Shown here: positions 8,975 to 17,767 of the stretch, piece by piece
Numbering within the stretch: the first letter of the stretch is position 1
Layout of the letters: every line of letters begins with the position of its first letter
NCBI RefSeq assembly: GCF_900187445.1
Contig: NZ_FYEB01000009.1
Span: 1 to 64,000, forward strand
From: Pseudomonas sp. Irchel s3b2
Lineage (GTDB): Bacteria; Pseudomonadota; Gammaproteobacteria; Pseudomonadales; Pseudomonadaceae
Direction: 5' to 3'
Length of the DNA stretch: 64,000 bases
Position numbers and translations under genes: made by a program
The notes under the pieces: model-generated
Told to the model about the DNA's origin: nothing
Seen by the model: the letters and a program-made list of their open reading frames with translations, nothing else
The model's database searches: none

Positions 8975-9001
8975 CTTTGAACGGAAAGTTTTCGTTCAAA
9001 G
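8975..9001. promoter_or_regulatory. 27-bp palindrome upstream of rcpA (operator or hairpin)
   Basis: CTTTGAACG (8975-8983) and CGTTCAAAG (8993-9001) are a perfect inverted repeat. The intervening GAAAGTTTT continues the symmetry to a single central base (88) with one G-T wobble, so the dyad is effectively 13 bp per arm. It lacks the GC-rich stem and T-run of a terminator, so an operator or mRNA hairpin is more likely. Confidence 0.5.
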
Positions 9002-9118
9002 CGTGGCGCTTTGCCTTGGTTGAACTACCTTTCAAACAAGAAGAAATCATAACGGTTGGGAATGACCACGTTAGGTTCAGCGATCAGATAGCGGATTGGC
9101 AAAAGGAGTTACCTCACT

Positions 9119-9364
9119 ATGGTCCTGGCAAGCGTTTTCCGGCTCTGTGTTTTGATTGCCGGGTGCTTTTTCGGGGAGTCAGGTCGGCGGACAGTGCCGT
9201 CTTTAGCTGCTGTTGCTTTCAAGCCTGAACTTATCGTTCGGGTCGACAGCCCAGGTATCTGGATCACTAAAAACCGTTTTAGCGAAGGTCGCTCGCTGTT
9301 CAGTCAGACCAGCGTATTGCACCTGTTTGCAGGTAGCACCACGGAATATTGCCGGGGCCATTAG
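9119..9364 (+). CDS. Possible small lipoprotein, doubtful
   Basis: 81 residues. The N-terminus MVLASVFRLCVLIAGCFFG has a hydrophobic core and an L-I-A-G-C lipobox, and AAGGAG lies 11 bp before the ATG. Against it, third-position GC is lower than in neighbouring genes and the remainder matches nothing I know. It sits just before rcpA in the same direction, so a pilus-related role is conceivable but unsupported. Confidence 0.25.
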   Translation: MVLASVFRLCVLIAGCFFGESGRRTVPSLAAVAFKPELIVRVDSPGIWITKNRFSEGRSLFSQTSVLHLFAGSTTEYCRGH

Positions 9365-9465
9365 TCAGGGGTCTGGCGGGGTAGAGGGCCACTCAAGGCC
9401 CCTTGTAGTGATCCGAGGCAACTTAATCAGCCTCAAAGATGGCCTATTCAGCGAGGATGCACTTA

Positions 9466-10689
9466 ATGAGCTATCGTACCGTGCCCGCTTTCAAGCGAAT
9501 TATCCATGGCCTATTCTGGACGGGCCTCAGCGTGAATGCGGCTCAGGCCGCGCCGGCCAATTGTCCACAACTGGAGAGTTTGCCGGCAACGTTCGAGGTC
9601 GGTCAGGGGCTCCAGAATGAACTGCGCGTCCCCGTCCCGGTGACGCAGCTGGCAGTCGGCGACCCAAAAATCGCCGACGTGCAACCCAGCGGCAGCAACG
9701 CCTTCATCCTCACGGGCCTCGCGCCGGGGGCCACCAGCCTGATGGTCTGGACCGCCTGTTCGAAAACGCCGCGCCAAAGCATGGTGTTCGTCAAGGGCAA
9801 GGCCACCTCGGCGCTGACCAGCGTCTCGACAGTGCCTTCCGAAGACCCGCTGTTGCCGATCCAGGTGCAAACCGACATCCGCTTCGTTGAAGTCAGCCGG
9901 ACCAAACTCAAGGAAGCCAATGCCTCGATTTTTGGCCGCCAGGGCAACTTTCTGTTCGGCTCGCCGAGAACCTTTCCCACCATCGACGGCATTGTCACGC
10001 CGTCGGTGCCGGTGAACAATGACATGTTCAACTTCGCTTTTGCGTCCAGCGATACTCTAGTGTCGATCAACGCACTGGAAGGCAGCGGTTTCGCCTACAC
10101 CCTGGCACGGCCAAGCCTGGTAGCGCTCAGCGGACAGAGTGCGAGCTTCCTGGCCGGTGGTGAAGTGCCGATTCCGGTGCCCAGTTCAGGCAGCGATAAC
10201 GTGTCCATCGAATACAAGGAATTCGGTATCCGCCTGACCCTGACGCCCACCATCATCGGCAAAAACCGGATCGCGCTGAAGGTGGCACCGGAAGTCAGTG
10301 AACTGGACTTCACCAACGCTGTAAGCATCGCCGGCACCATCGTTCCGGCGCTGACCATACGCCGTACCGACACCAGCATCTCCCTGGCCGACGGCGAAAG
10401 CTTCGTCATCAGCGGCCTGATCAGCACCCGCAACAGTTCCCAGGTGAACAAGTTTCCGGGGCTGGGCGACATCCCGATTCTGGGCGCGTTCTTTCGCGAC
10501 AACACCATCAACCGTGAAGAGCGCGAACTGCTGATGATCGTCACCCCACACTTGGTTCAGCCACTGGCTGCCAACGCACAACTACCGTCATTGCCTGGCG
10601 AACAGCTGCGCAATTACGACCCGAACTTCTACCGCATGTTCTTCCTCGAAAACGGCGATTTCGACAGTCGCTCCGGGCTTTCGCAATGA
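9466..10689 (+). CDS. rcpA: Tad pilus outer-membrane secretin RcpA/CpaC
   Basis: A 407-residue secretin subunit that forms the outer-membrane channel of the Tad (Flp) pilus. Residues 1-29 form a Sec signal peptide ending NAAQAA. A pilus/BON-like N-terminal segment follows (about 40-110, LAVGDPKIADVQPSGSNAFILTGLAPGATSLMVW). The type II/III secretin core (about 150-380) includes the conserved SLADGESFVISGLIS and PGLGDIPILGAFFR. The frame is open from 9439, but the ATG at 9466 has GAGG nine bases upstream. In most Tad loci rcpA follows rcpC; here it sits alone on the opposite strand, 15 kb from rcpC. Confidence 0.92.
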   Translation: MSYRTVPAFKRIIHGLFWTGLSVNAAQAAPANCPQLESLPATFEVGQGLQNELRVPVPVTQLAVGDPKIADVQPSGSNAFILTGLAPGATSLMVWTACSKTPRQSMVFVKGKATSALTSVSTVPSEDPLLPIQVQTDIRFVEVSRTKLKEANASIFGRQGNFLFGSPRTFPTIDGIVTPSVPVNNDMFNFAFASSDTLVSINALEGSGFAYTLARPSLVALSGQSASFLAGGEVPIPVPSSGSDNVSIEYKEFGIRLTLTPTIIGKNRIALKVAPEVSELDFTNAVSIAGTIVPALTIRRTDTSISLADGESFVISGLISTRNSSQVNKFPGLGDIPILGAFFRDNTINREERELLMIVTPHLVQPLAANAQLPSLPGEQLRNYDPNFYRMFFLENGDFDSRSGLSQ

Positions 10690-10808
10690 GCCAGAGCCTG
10701 AATCAGACTTGCCTCGCCCTCACTCCTGACGGTGACCTTGAGCGCTTGCCGGGCCAGCTTTCTTGCCATTGGCCAGGCGTTCAACGTGTTGTAGCCAAAG
10801 GACATTCG

Positions 10809-11519
10809 ATGAAAGCAGTCATTGCAATAACGGCGACATTAATGCTCGCCGGTTGTGCCACCAATGGTTTGTCTTCGCGACCGGCTATCTGTGCCAAGCC
10901 CGATTCGGAAAAAGAGTTGGCCCTGAGCCTGGCCGACAACATGGCCAATGAAGGCCGTTTGTATGCCAGCCTGGCGAATCTTGAAGGTTTGCCCGACAAC
11001 ATGGTTCAGGTTCGCCTGCGCAAGGCTCGGGTGCTGCGTTTGATGGGGCGTAACGAAGCGGGCCCGTTGTATCAAAGCCTGCTCGGCACTTGCCTGGCCG
11101 CTGATGGGGAACATGGCTTGGGCCAATTGGCCGCGGCCAAAAATGATTACGCCACCGCGACCACTCACCTTGAGCGTGCGGTGAAGATGGCCCCCACCGA
11201 CGAAAAGATGCGCAATGACCTGGGAGTCGTCTACCTCAATCAGCGACGCATCCCTGAAGCACGCTTCGAGTTCATGACCGCCATGGAGCTCAAACAGTCC
11301 AACTCACTGGCGGCGCTCAATATGGTGACGCTGCTGATCTATCAGGATAACTGGAAGGCGGCTGCCGAACTCGCGACCCGCGCCAGTTTGAGTCCTCAGC
11401 AAATCACAGAGGCTCAAACCCGCGCGGATAAACTCAAGGCTTCTGCTAAAAAAGCGGTGGCTTCCGAGGGGAATCGCAGGACTGAGGTAGCGGATGCCTC
11501 ATCCAGTGCGACGAAGTAA
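10809..11519 (+). CDS. tadD: Tad pilus lipoprotein TadD (TPR)
   Basis: 236 residues starting MKAVIAITATLMLAGCATNG: a lipoprotein signal peptide with lipobox L-A-G-C. Tetratricopeptide-like helices follow (GQLAAAKNDYATATTHLERAVKMAPTDEKMRNDLGVVYLNQRRIPEARFEFMTAM in two repeats). TadD lipoproteins act as pilotin-like assembly factors for the Tad secretin. The frame runs back to 10686, overlapping the rcpA end, but AAAGGA just before 10809 and the signal peptide fix this start. It is likely co-transcribed with rcpA. Confidence 0.88.
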   Translation: MKAVIAITATLMLAGCATNGLSSRPAICAKPDSEKELALSLADNMANEGRLYASLANLEGLPDNMVQVRLRKARVLRLMGRNEAGPLYQSLLGTCLAADGEHGLGQLAAAKNDYATATTHLERAVKMAPTDEKMRNDLGVVYLNQRRIPEARFEFMTAMELKQSNSLAALNMVTLLIYQDNWKAAAELATRASLSPQQITEAQTRADKLKASAKKAVASEGNRRTEVADASSSATK

Positions 11520-11537
11520 AACGTACGAGGAGTCGAG

Positions 11538-11807
11538 ATGAATACCAAGAGGCTGTTGATCGTGTGCATGGCTTGCCTGTCCACCAGTGCCTGGGCTATT
11601 GAGCCGGGCCCCTCTTCGAAGGAGCAAAAAGGCACCGAACAGTGGTTGGTGTTACAGAGTCGCGGCGTCGTTGCTTCACCCAAAGTGCAAACCGCTTCGG
11701 CAACTGAGCGTGACCTGGCCATGCAGCGTTGGCTGAACAGCTTCCTCTACCCGATTCCGGAGTTTTTTGACCAGGATACGGCGGGTGAGATCACCAGCAG
11801 CAACTGA
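11538..11807 (+). CDS. Tad-associated DUF3613-type secreted protein
   Basis: An 89-residue protein with a Sec signal peptide (1-20, ending TSAWA), then EQWLVLQSRGVVASP and AMQRWLNSFLYPIPEFF. This pattern fits the DUF3613 family, which I associate with Tad loci (a PA4298-like gene). The start has GAGGAGTCGAG upstream, and the gene begins 18 bp after tadD, so it is the third gene of the rcpA operon. A periplasmic or outer-membrane accessory role is inferred. Confidence 0.7.
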   Translation: MNTKRLLIVCMACLSTSAWAIEPGPSSKEQKGTEQWLVLQSRGVVASPKVQTASATERDLAMQRWLNSFLYPIPEFFDQDTAGEITSSN

Positions 11808-12280
11808 GACACATCAGTGGGTGATCAGTCTCTGGCGTCGTTCAGAGTGGCCTGGCTGCAAAGCCGGGCTGGATGACGTCTGCAGGAAAGTATGGGTATC
11901 GACACATTATCCAAGCCAGACCGGATTACCCTGTAGGCGCTGCCAAAGGCAGCGATCTTTTTGATTTTCAGTCTGTCAGCCAACATCCCGAATCAGCCGC
12001 CATGCCTCGCCCACCGGCGGCTGTTTCATCCGTTCCGCATCACAGGCAATGGCCGCCGTGCTCATGCAGTGTTCGGCGCTTACCCCCCATCCCCTGACGA
12101 AACATTCTGAACTTGGGAAGTTTCTGACCGGGCGCCACGATCCCTTCCTACATCAATCCCACTCATGCCTTGTTAGCGTGTTCAGCCATTGACGCCTGTC
12201 CGGGCCAGGTTTGGCTTGGGCATCGCAATTTGTTTTCCTCAGCTTAAGGACGAGCTACTAAAAAGCAAAAGGATAAGCGC
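11808..12280. other. Intergenic region before vgrG
   Basis: 473 bp separating the rcpA operon from vgrG. It contains one REP-like hairpin at 11931-11965 and AAAAGGAT just before the vgrG ATG. No convincing small gene was seen on either strand. Confidence 0.5.
11931..11965. repeat. Single REP-like hairpin, possible terminator
   Basis: CGCTGCC (11938-11944) and GGCAGCG (11948-11954) pair around AAA and are followed by ATCTTTTTGATTTT. The motif is the same family as the pair at 17951-18048, so one copy lies on each side of the T6SS module. The T-rich tail means it could end the rcpA-tadD transcript. Confidence 0.6.
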
Positions 12281-15200
12281 ATGTTCGCCCCGGCCAACGC
12301 TGCCCAGTTCACGCTTGAACTCCCGACGGTTCGCCACGATTTCAAAGTGCTGGCCTTTGCAGGCACTGAAACCATCAGCGCCTTGTATTCGATCCAGGTT
12401 GAACTGGTCAGCGAGTACCGCGATTTCGATCTGGAGAGCCTGCTCGGCCAGCCGGCGTTCCTCCAGTTCGGCTTTAACGGCGAAGGCATTCATGGGCATG
12501 TCGACGGGGTGTTCGCGGGAGAAGTGGGTAAACGCCTGACCCGCTATCGCCTGACCTTGGTACCGGCGCTGCACTACTTGCAGTTCAGCCACGATCAGCG
12601 GATTTTCCAGCACCAGACAGTGCCGCACATCATCACTCAGGTGCTCAAGCAGCATGGCATCCTGGCCGATGCGTTCAGGTTCCACGTCAGAACCAGTCCC
12701 GAGCGCGAATACTGCACGCAATACGGGGAAAATAATTTCGAGTTCATCCAGCGCCTGTGCGCCGAGGAAGGCATCGCCTGGCACCACCAGCATTCCCGGG
12801 ACGGCCATGTGCTGGTGTTCACCGAGGACCAGACCTTCTTCCCCACCCTGGGTGAAACCCCTTTTCTGGAAGACGCCGGGATGGTGGCGGAGCATCCGGT
12901 GATCAGCCGGTTTTCCCCGGGTTTCAGCACCCGCCCCAGCCAGGTCACGCACCGGCACTACGACCTGAAACGCCCGAGCCGGTTACTGGAAAGTCGCTTC
13001 AGCGGCGAGTTCAGCCCTGCGCTTGAAGACTATCGCTACCCGCTGTTTTTCGAGAGCGAGAAACGCGGGCAACAGCTCGCCCGGCAGGCGCTGGAGCGGC
13101 ACCGGACCGATTACCAATTGGCCGAGGGCGAAAGCGACCAGCCGACCCTGCGCAGCGGTCATTTTTTCAGCCTGACGCAACACCCACGCGGCAAGTACAA
13201 CGATTTGTGGCTGCTGCTCAGTGTCACCCACCGCGGAAAACAGCCTCAGGTGCTGGAAGAGTCAGTCACCAGCGACGCCAAATCCGAGGACGGGTTTACC
13301 CAAGGCTATCGCAACCGCTTCAGCGCGATTCCCTGGGACGTGTTTTATCGGCCACCGCTGCCGGCCCCAAGACCGGCGCTGGTCTGCCAGACCGCCCGCG
13401 TCACCGGGCCGGCCGGCGAAGAGATCTACTGCGATGAATATGGTCGGGTCAAAGTCGAGTTCCATTGGGACCGGGCCGAGCGCAACAGCGAACACAGCAG
13501 TTGCTGGCTGCGGGTGTCCTCCAGCTGGGCGGGTGAACATTTCGGTGCGGTGACCATTCCGCGCATCGGCATGGAAGTGGTGGTCACCTACCTCGAAGGC
13601 AATCCCGACCATCCGTTGATCACCGGTTGTGCGCCGAACAAGCTCACGCCCGTCCCCTATTCCTTGCCCGAACACAAAACCAAAACCGTACTGCGCAGCC
13701 ACAGTTCACCGCACACCGGTGGATACAACGAACTGTCGATTGAAGACCGCGCCGGGCAGGAACTGATCTACCTGCGCGCCCAGCGCGATCTGGAGCAGAA
13801 GGTGGTCAATGACAGCCGGCTGGAAGTGGGTAATGAGCGTCGGGAAACCATCAAGGGCCACAGCATTACGCTGCTGGAGGCAGAAGAGCATCGCACGGTC
13901 ATGGCGGATCGCAAGGTGCAGCTTCAGGCCAGCGACTACCTGCAGGTGGCCGGGAGCAGCCACACGAGAGTCGATGACACGCTGGTGGTCGAGGCCGGTC
14001 AGCAGCTGCACATCAAGGCGGGTACCCACCTGGTGCTGGAGGCGGGCGAGAGTATTTCGTTGAAGGTGGGTGGTCAGCACATCGTGCTCAATGCCGACGG
14101 CATTTTCAGCAGCCGCGAGCTTGAGCTCGGCGGTTCGCCGGTGGGGGGGATGGCCGCCCAGGCCTTGTTGCCGGGGGCAGCGGCCGGCTGGTGGGTCTCC
14201 GTCGCGCCGGCGTCACTGGACGAGGATGAGTCGGCCGAACTGGAGGAAGAGGAGGAAGAAGTTGAGTTGCAGGGGATTACCCTGCGGATCGGCGTGTTCT
14301 TCGATGGCACCGGGAACAACAAAGCCAACAGCGAAACCGTGGCGGCCTGCTACGCCCCGGATGCGAAGCTGGCTGAAGCCGCCGAGGAGATACAGAAGCA
14401 TTGCGCGGCTTACGGGTACGACGGCAACGGGAGCTCGCCGGACAATAGTTATGGGAATGATGTGAGCAATATCGCGCGGTTGTATGAGCTGTATACCGAT
14501 CACGTGTTCAAGCCCTTACCCGAAAACTCCAAAAATGCATCTATAGCGGTTTACATCGAAGGTATAGGCACCGAAAGCAATGGAGCCGATTCGCTTTACT
14601 CACAAGCCACGGGTCTGGGCGAAACAGGGGTAGTCGCCCGAGTCGAGCAGAGCCCAGCGCTTATTGGGGAGCAGATACGTCAGCTAAGAGAGCGGACCCC
14701 GGAACTGATAATTGATCGGATTGAATTCGATATTTTCGGCTTTAGCCGAGGGGCGGCAGCGGCGCGGCACTTTGCGAACGAAGTGCTCAAGGGCAATCAA
14801 GGCATTCTTGCCCAAACATTTCCTAGTGGCTTCGAAGGCTTGGCCAAAACCTTTACCTGGCGACCGAAAATAGATACGGCCATCAACTTCATTGGCCTGT
14901 TCGATACCGTCGCCGCAATCGCCAACCCTGGACTGTTCGATTTCACCGGCGCCAATAGAAGAAACCCCGGCGTCAGTCTGAAACTACCAGACGACTGCGC
15001 CAATAAAGTGGTGCATCTGGTTGCCCGTGACGAAATCCGTGAAAACTTCGCCCTCAACAGCCTGGGAAGCATCGATCTGGCCTTGCCCGGCGTGCACTCG
15101 GATCTCGGCGGCGGCTACTTGCCCAGAGCCAGGGAAAAGCTTCTGCTGGGCAACCCGGTGACCAGCACCATCAGCCAAAGCATGTCCCCGACCCGCAGTG

Positions 15201-15721
15201 CGGCTTACCTTACCGCCGAAAAGGAAGCGTTCAACTGGTACCAAAGAGGTGTCATCGATGTCGACGGACCGGGCAACGAACTCAGAGTGGCACTCTGGGA
15301 ACGACCGCTGACTCAATCAGTAGAAAGGGGGGGACCCGATCGCGATCCGCAGAAGCGGGTTTATGCCGCCGCCAGCATTGAACGCCCGGTTCATGGCGAA
15401 CTGTCGCTGGTGTACTTGCGCATCATGCGCGAGCTGGCCGTCAGACATGATGTGCCGTTTGACCTCATCGATGTCAACGACCCAAAACTGGCCCTGCCTG
15501 ACGAATTGAAACCCATTTACCAAAAACTCCAGGCCTATGCATTGGGGGAATCATCCGTTGAAGGGCTGACGATCAAAGAAAGAGCATTGTTACGCAGTCG
15601 CTATATCCACCTCTCCGCTCATTGGAATGCAGCCAAGGACTTGAACAGCAGTGATATGGAATTTGTGTTTATCAACCGACCTGCCGACAAAAACCGGCGA
15701 GTGGTGCATCCTCATGAATAA
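12281..15721 (+). CDS. VgrG spike fused to a C-terminal DUF2235 lipase (Tle1-like T6SS effector)
   Basis: 1146 residues. Residues about 1-600 are a VgrG/TssI trimeric spike (gp27-like then gp5-like part; GVFAGEVGKRLTRYRLTLVPAL, RVKVEFHWDR, SSWAGEHFGAVTIPRIGMEVVV), followed by a beta-helical repeat to about 640. After an acidic linker rich in Glu (about 655-668), a DUF2235 alpha/beta-hydrolase starts with FFDGTGNNK (673-681). The triad candidates are S822 in GFSRGA, D875 in GLFDTVA and H939 in PGVHSDLGGGY, the set used by Tle1 phospholipases. VgrGs with enzymatic tails deliver the toxin as part of the spike. No hcp, PAAR or structural tss gene is present here, so it is an orphan that must use a T6SS encoded elsewhere. 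The stop overlaps the next gene by 8 bp. Confidence 0.92.
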   Translation: MFAPANAAQFTLELPTVRHDFKVLAFAGTETISALYSIQVELVSEYRDFDLESLLGQPAFLQFGFNGEGIHGHVDGVFAGEVGKRLTRYRLTLVPALHYLQFSHDQRIFQHQTVPHIITQVLKQHGILADAFRFHVRTSPEREYCTQYGENNFEFIQRLCAEEGIAWHHQHSRDGHVLVFTEDQTFFPTLGETPFLEDAGMVAEHPVISRFSPGFSTRPSQVTHRHYDLKRPSRLLESRFSGEFSPALEDYRYPLFFESEKRGQQLARQALERHRTDYQLAEGESDQPTLRSGHFFSLTQHPRGKYNDLWLLLSVTHRGKQPQVLEESVTSDAKSEDGFTQGYRNRFSAIPWDVFYRPPLPAPRPALVCQTARVTGPAGEEIYCDEYGRVKVEFHWDRAERNSEHSSCWLRVSSSWAGEHFGAVTIPRIGMEVVVTYLEGNPDHPLITGCAPNKLTPVPYSLPEHKTKTVLRSHSSPHTGGYNELSIEDRAGQELIYLRAQRDLEQKVVNDSRLEVGNERRETIKGHSITLLEAEEHRTVMADRKVQLQASDYLQVAGSSHTRVDDTLVVEAGQQLHIKAGTHLVLEAGESISLKVGGQHIVLNADGIFSSRELELGGSPVGGMAAQALLPGAAAGWWVSVAPASLDEDESAELEEEEEEVELQGITLRIGVFFDGTGNNKANSETVAACYAPDAKLAEAAEEIQKHCAAYGYDGNGSSPDNSYGNDVSNIARLYELYTDHVFKPLPENSKNASIAVYIEGIGTESNGADSLYSQATGLGETGVVARVEQSPALIGEQIRQLRERTPELIIDRIEFDIFGFSRGAAAARHFANEVLKGNQGILAQTFPSGFEGLAKTFTWRPKIDTAINFIGLFDTVAAIANPGLFDFTGANRRNPGVSLKLPDDCANKVVHLVARDEIRENFALNSLGSIDLALPGVHSDLGGGYLPRAREKLLLGNPVTSTISQSMSPTRSAAYLTAEKEAFNWYQRGVIDVDGPGNELRVALWERPLTQSVERGGPDRDPQKRVYAAASIERPVHGELSLVYLRIMRELAVRHDVPFDLIDVNDPKLALPDELKPIYQKLQAYALGESSVEGLTIKERALLRSRYIHLSAHWNAAKDLNSSDMEFVFINRPADKNRRVVHPHE

Positions 15722-16382
15722 CGTTGCCCGCCTTATCAAAACAGGCGCGGGCCTGCTTTTCGGGGGGCTGTTAACGGGATGCACCCAAAGCTTCGCACAA
15801 TCGCCCGATAACGAAGCATGGTTTCTGGGTTTTGGAGTCCCGGATTACATGGAGGTCTGGATTGAAACGGCGGACGTCGTGGATATCCGAGAGCGTGTCT
15901 TCCGACGCGCCGGTTCTGGGATTGCCTCGATACAAACCCCCAATAACAATAAAGGGAGCCCGGCAGGCTGGCCAGATAGCCCTGCCAGTGGCAAAGGCCG
16001 AAACGTCACGGGTGCTGATCTGCCCCGGTTGATTTATGTGCGTTGGCAATCCCTGGCCGAACCACAAACCTATGAGGCCTACATCGTCATTCCCGAATCT
16101 GCACGGGAGATCATGCGCAAACCAGAAAAGGCCTTTTGCCGCTTTGGCGCCGAATGGATCACCGAGCGCCGTGACAACATGGGTATTGGTCTGGCGCCGG
16201 GCGGCATTGCCAAGGTCTGGCTGGGTGGTGCCTGCTTGAAGTCGGTCGAGATTGCTCGGGTCGTAGGCACCATCAACCCAAAAGGACCTTACGAAGGTAA
16301 ATCCGGCGGCAAGCATCGACCCCTTTCGGAAGTGTCCAAAGCCTACATCGAAAAATTCGGAATTCCTTATGGCTCCTGGTAA
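15714..16382 (+). CDS. DUF2931-type lipoprotein, putative immunity protein, copy 1
   Basis: 222 residues from an ATG that overlaps the vgrG stop by 8 bp. It has a lipoprotein signal peptide with lipobox L-L-T-G-C, then a domain beginning FLGFGVPDYMEVWIETADVVDI and containing LPRLIYVRWQSLAEPQTYEAYIVIPESAREIM. I assign this to DUF2931, a family I know from genes beside T6SS lipase effectors. A periplasmic, membrane-anchored antitoxin against the fused lipase is inferred from position and lipidation, since Tle-type toxins act on phospholipids from the periplasm. The frame opens at 15651 inside vgrG, but the signal peptide fixes the start. Confidence 0.75.
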   Translation: MNNVARLIKTGAGLLFGGLLTGCTQSFAQSPDNEAWFLGFGVPDYMEVWIETADVVDIRERVFRRAGSGIASIQTPNNNKGSPAGWPDSPASGKGRNVTGADLPRLIYVRWQSLAEPQTYEAYIVIPESAREIMRKPEKAFCRFGAEWITERRDNMGIGLAPGGIAKVWLGGACLKSVEIARVVGTINPKGPYEGKSGGKHRPLSEVSKAYIEKFGIPYGSW

Positions 16383-17076
16383 CAGCCACCGCACGGCCTC
16401 GTCTATCAACAAGGCGTTCCAGCCACTCAAAACATGCTCAGGTCTGCTGGCTGGGTTGCTGTTGGCTGGTTGCACACAAAGCTTCACGCAATCACCCGAT
16501 CACAAGGAATGGTTCCTGGGCTTTGGAGCACCCAACTATATGGAGGTCTGGATTGAAACGGCGGACGTCGTGGATATCCAGGAGCGCGTTTTACGAAGAG
16601 CCGGCTCCGGGATTGCGTCGGTACACACTCTCAGCGACAACAAGGGCAAGCCCGCAGGCTGGCCCAAAAGTCCCGGCAGTGGAAAAGGCCGGTACGTCAA
16701 CGGGGTCGATCTGCCCCGGCTGATCTATGTGCGCTGGCAATCCCTGGCCGAACCGCAAACCTATGAGGCCTACATCGTCATTCCCGAATCCGCACGGGAA
16801 ATCATGCGCAAACCAGAAAAGGCTTTTTGCCGCTTCGACGGCAAATGGATCACCGACTACCGCGACAGATTCGGCATTGGTCTGGCGCCCGGCGGCATAG
16901 CCAAGGTTTGGTTGGGCGCTCCCTGCTTGAAGTCGGTCGAGATTGCTCGGGTCGTGGGCACTATCAATAAACAAGGACCGTCTCAGGGCAAAAATGAAGG
17001 CCGTTATGCCTTACCCCTGTCGCCGGAGTCCAAAGCCTACATCGAAAAATTCGGCATTCCTTATGACTCCTGGTAA
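16369..17076 (+). CDS. DUF2931-type lipoprotein, putative immunity protein, copy 2
   Basis: 235 residues. The N-terminal leader (MAPGNSHRTASSINKAFQPL) precedes the hydrophobic stretch and lipobox L-L-A-G-C. The mature part is very close to copy 1 from NYMEVWIETADVVDI through GIGLAPGGIAKVWL, with differences concentrated near residues 75-100 and in the tail (KQGPSQGKNEGRYALPLSPESK). The start overlaps the copy 1 stop by 14 bp. The long positively charged leader before the lipobox looks like a by-product of the duplication junction; a shorter start cannot be excluded. Confidence 0.75.
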   Translation: MAPGNSHRTASSINKAFQPLKTCSGLLAGLLLAGCTQSFTQSPDHKEWFLGFGAPNYMEVWIETADVVDIQERVLRRAGSGIASVHTLSDNKGKPAGWPKSPGSGKGRYVNGVDLPRLIYVRWQSLAEPQTYEAYIVIPESAREIMRKPEKAFCRFDGKWITDYRDRFGIGLAPGGIAKVWLGAPCLKSVEIARVVGTINKQGPSQGKNEGRYALPLSPESKAYIEKFGIPYDSW

Positions 17077-17767
17077 CAGCCACCGCGCGGCCTCGTCAAT
17101 CAACAAGGCGTTCCAGCCACTCAAAACATGCTCAGGTCTGCTGGCTGGGTTGCTGTTGGCTGGTTGCACCCAAAGCTTCGCTCAATCGTCCGATCACAAG
17201 GAATGGTTCTTGGGCTTTGGGGCACCGGCTTACATGGAGGTCTGGATTGAAACGGCGGACGTCGTGGATGTTCAGGAACGCGTTTTACGAAGAGCCGGCG
17301 CCGGGATTGCCTCGGTACAGACCCCCAGCAATAACAAGGGCAAGCCCGCAGGCTGGCCAGATAGTCCCGGTAGAGGCGCTGGTCGCCATATCAGCCAAGT
17401 CGATCTGCCCCGACTGATCTACGTGCGCTGGCAATCCCTGGCTGAACCACAAACCTATGAGGCCTACATCGTCATTCCCGAATCCGCACGGGAAATCATG
17501 CGCAAACCTGAAAAAGCCTTTTGTAGGGCTGATGGCAAGTGGATCACCGACTACCGCGACGACATCGGCATCGGTCTGGCGCCCGGCGGCATTGCCAAGG
17601 TCTGGTTGGGCGGTCCCTGCTTAAAGTCGGTCGAGATTGCTCGGGTAGTAGGAACCATCAACCCAAAAGGACCTTACGAGGGTAAATCCAGCGGCAAGCA
17701 TCGGCCCCTTTCTGAAATGTCCAAAGCCTACATCGAAAAATTCGGCATTCCTTATGGCTCCTGGTAA
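17063..17767 (+). CDS. DUF2931-type lipoprotein, putative immunity protein, copy 3
   Basis: 234 residues from the ATG at 17063, which overlaps the copy 2 stop by 14 bp, exactly as at the copy 1/2 junction. Lipobox L-L-A-G-C. The leader (MTPGNSHRAASSINKAFQPL) and signal peptide are nearly identical to copy 2, while the C-terminus (NPKGPYEGKSSGKHRPLSEMSK) matches copy 1. The copy therefore looks mosaic, consistent with unequal recombination among the tandem genes. The frame also opens at 16943 within copy 2, which I reject as a start. Confidence 0.75.
   Translation: MTPGNSHRAASSINKAFQPLKTCSGLLAGLLLAGCTQSFAQSSDHKEWFLGFGAPAYMEVWIETADVVDVQERVLRRAGAGIASVQTPSNNKGKPAGWPDSPGRGAGRHISQVDLPRLIYVRWQSLAEPQTYEAYIVIPESAREIMRKPEKAFCRADGKWITDYRDDIGIGLAPGGIAKVWLGGPCLKSVEIARVVGTINPKGPYEGKSSGKHRPLSEMSKAYIEKFGIPYGSW

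Larger units (their letters stand above)
8894..9465 (+). other. Upstream region of the rcpA arm of the Tad locus
   Basis: 572 bp with lower GC than its surroundings. It holds a strong palindrome at 8975-9001 and one weak open frame at 9119-9364 (listed separately). CGTTAGG at 9069-9075 resembles the half-sites found upstream of flp at 28519-28547. No clear -10/-35 pair was identified, but the rcpA promoter must lie here or further left. Confidence 0.5.

Noticed and set aside
8938..9228. 96-codon open frame upstream of rcpA
   Set aside because: It begins inside the AT-richer leader, crosses the palindrome at 8975-9001 and has no ribosome binding site or recognisable domain.
12281..15721. Prophage tail-spike or tailocin origin of the VgrG gene
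   Set aside because: No phage structural, lysis or integrase genes are nearby; the lipase tail and lipoprotein array point to a T6SS effector module.
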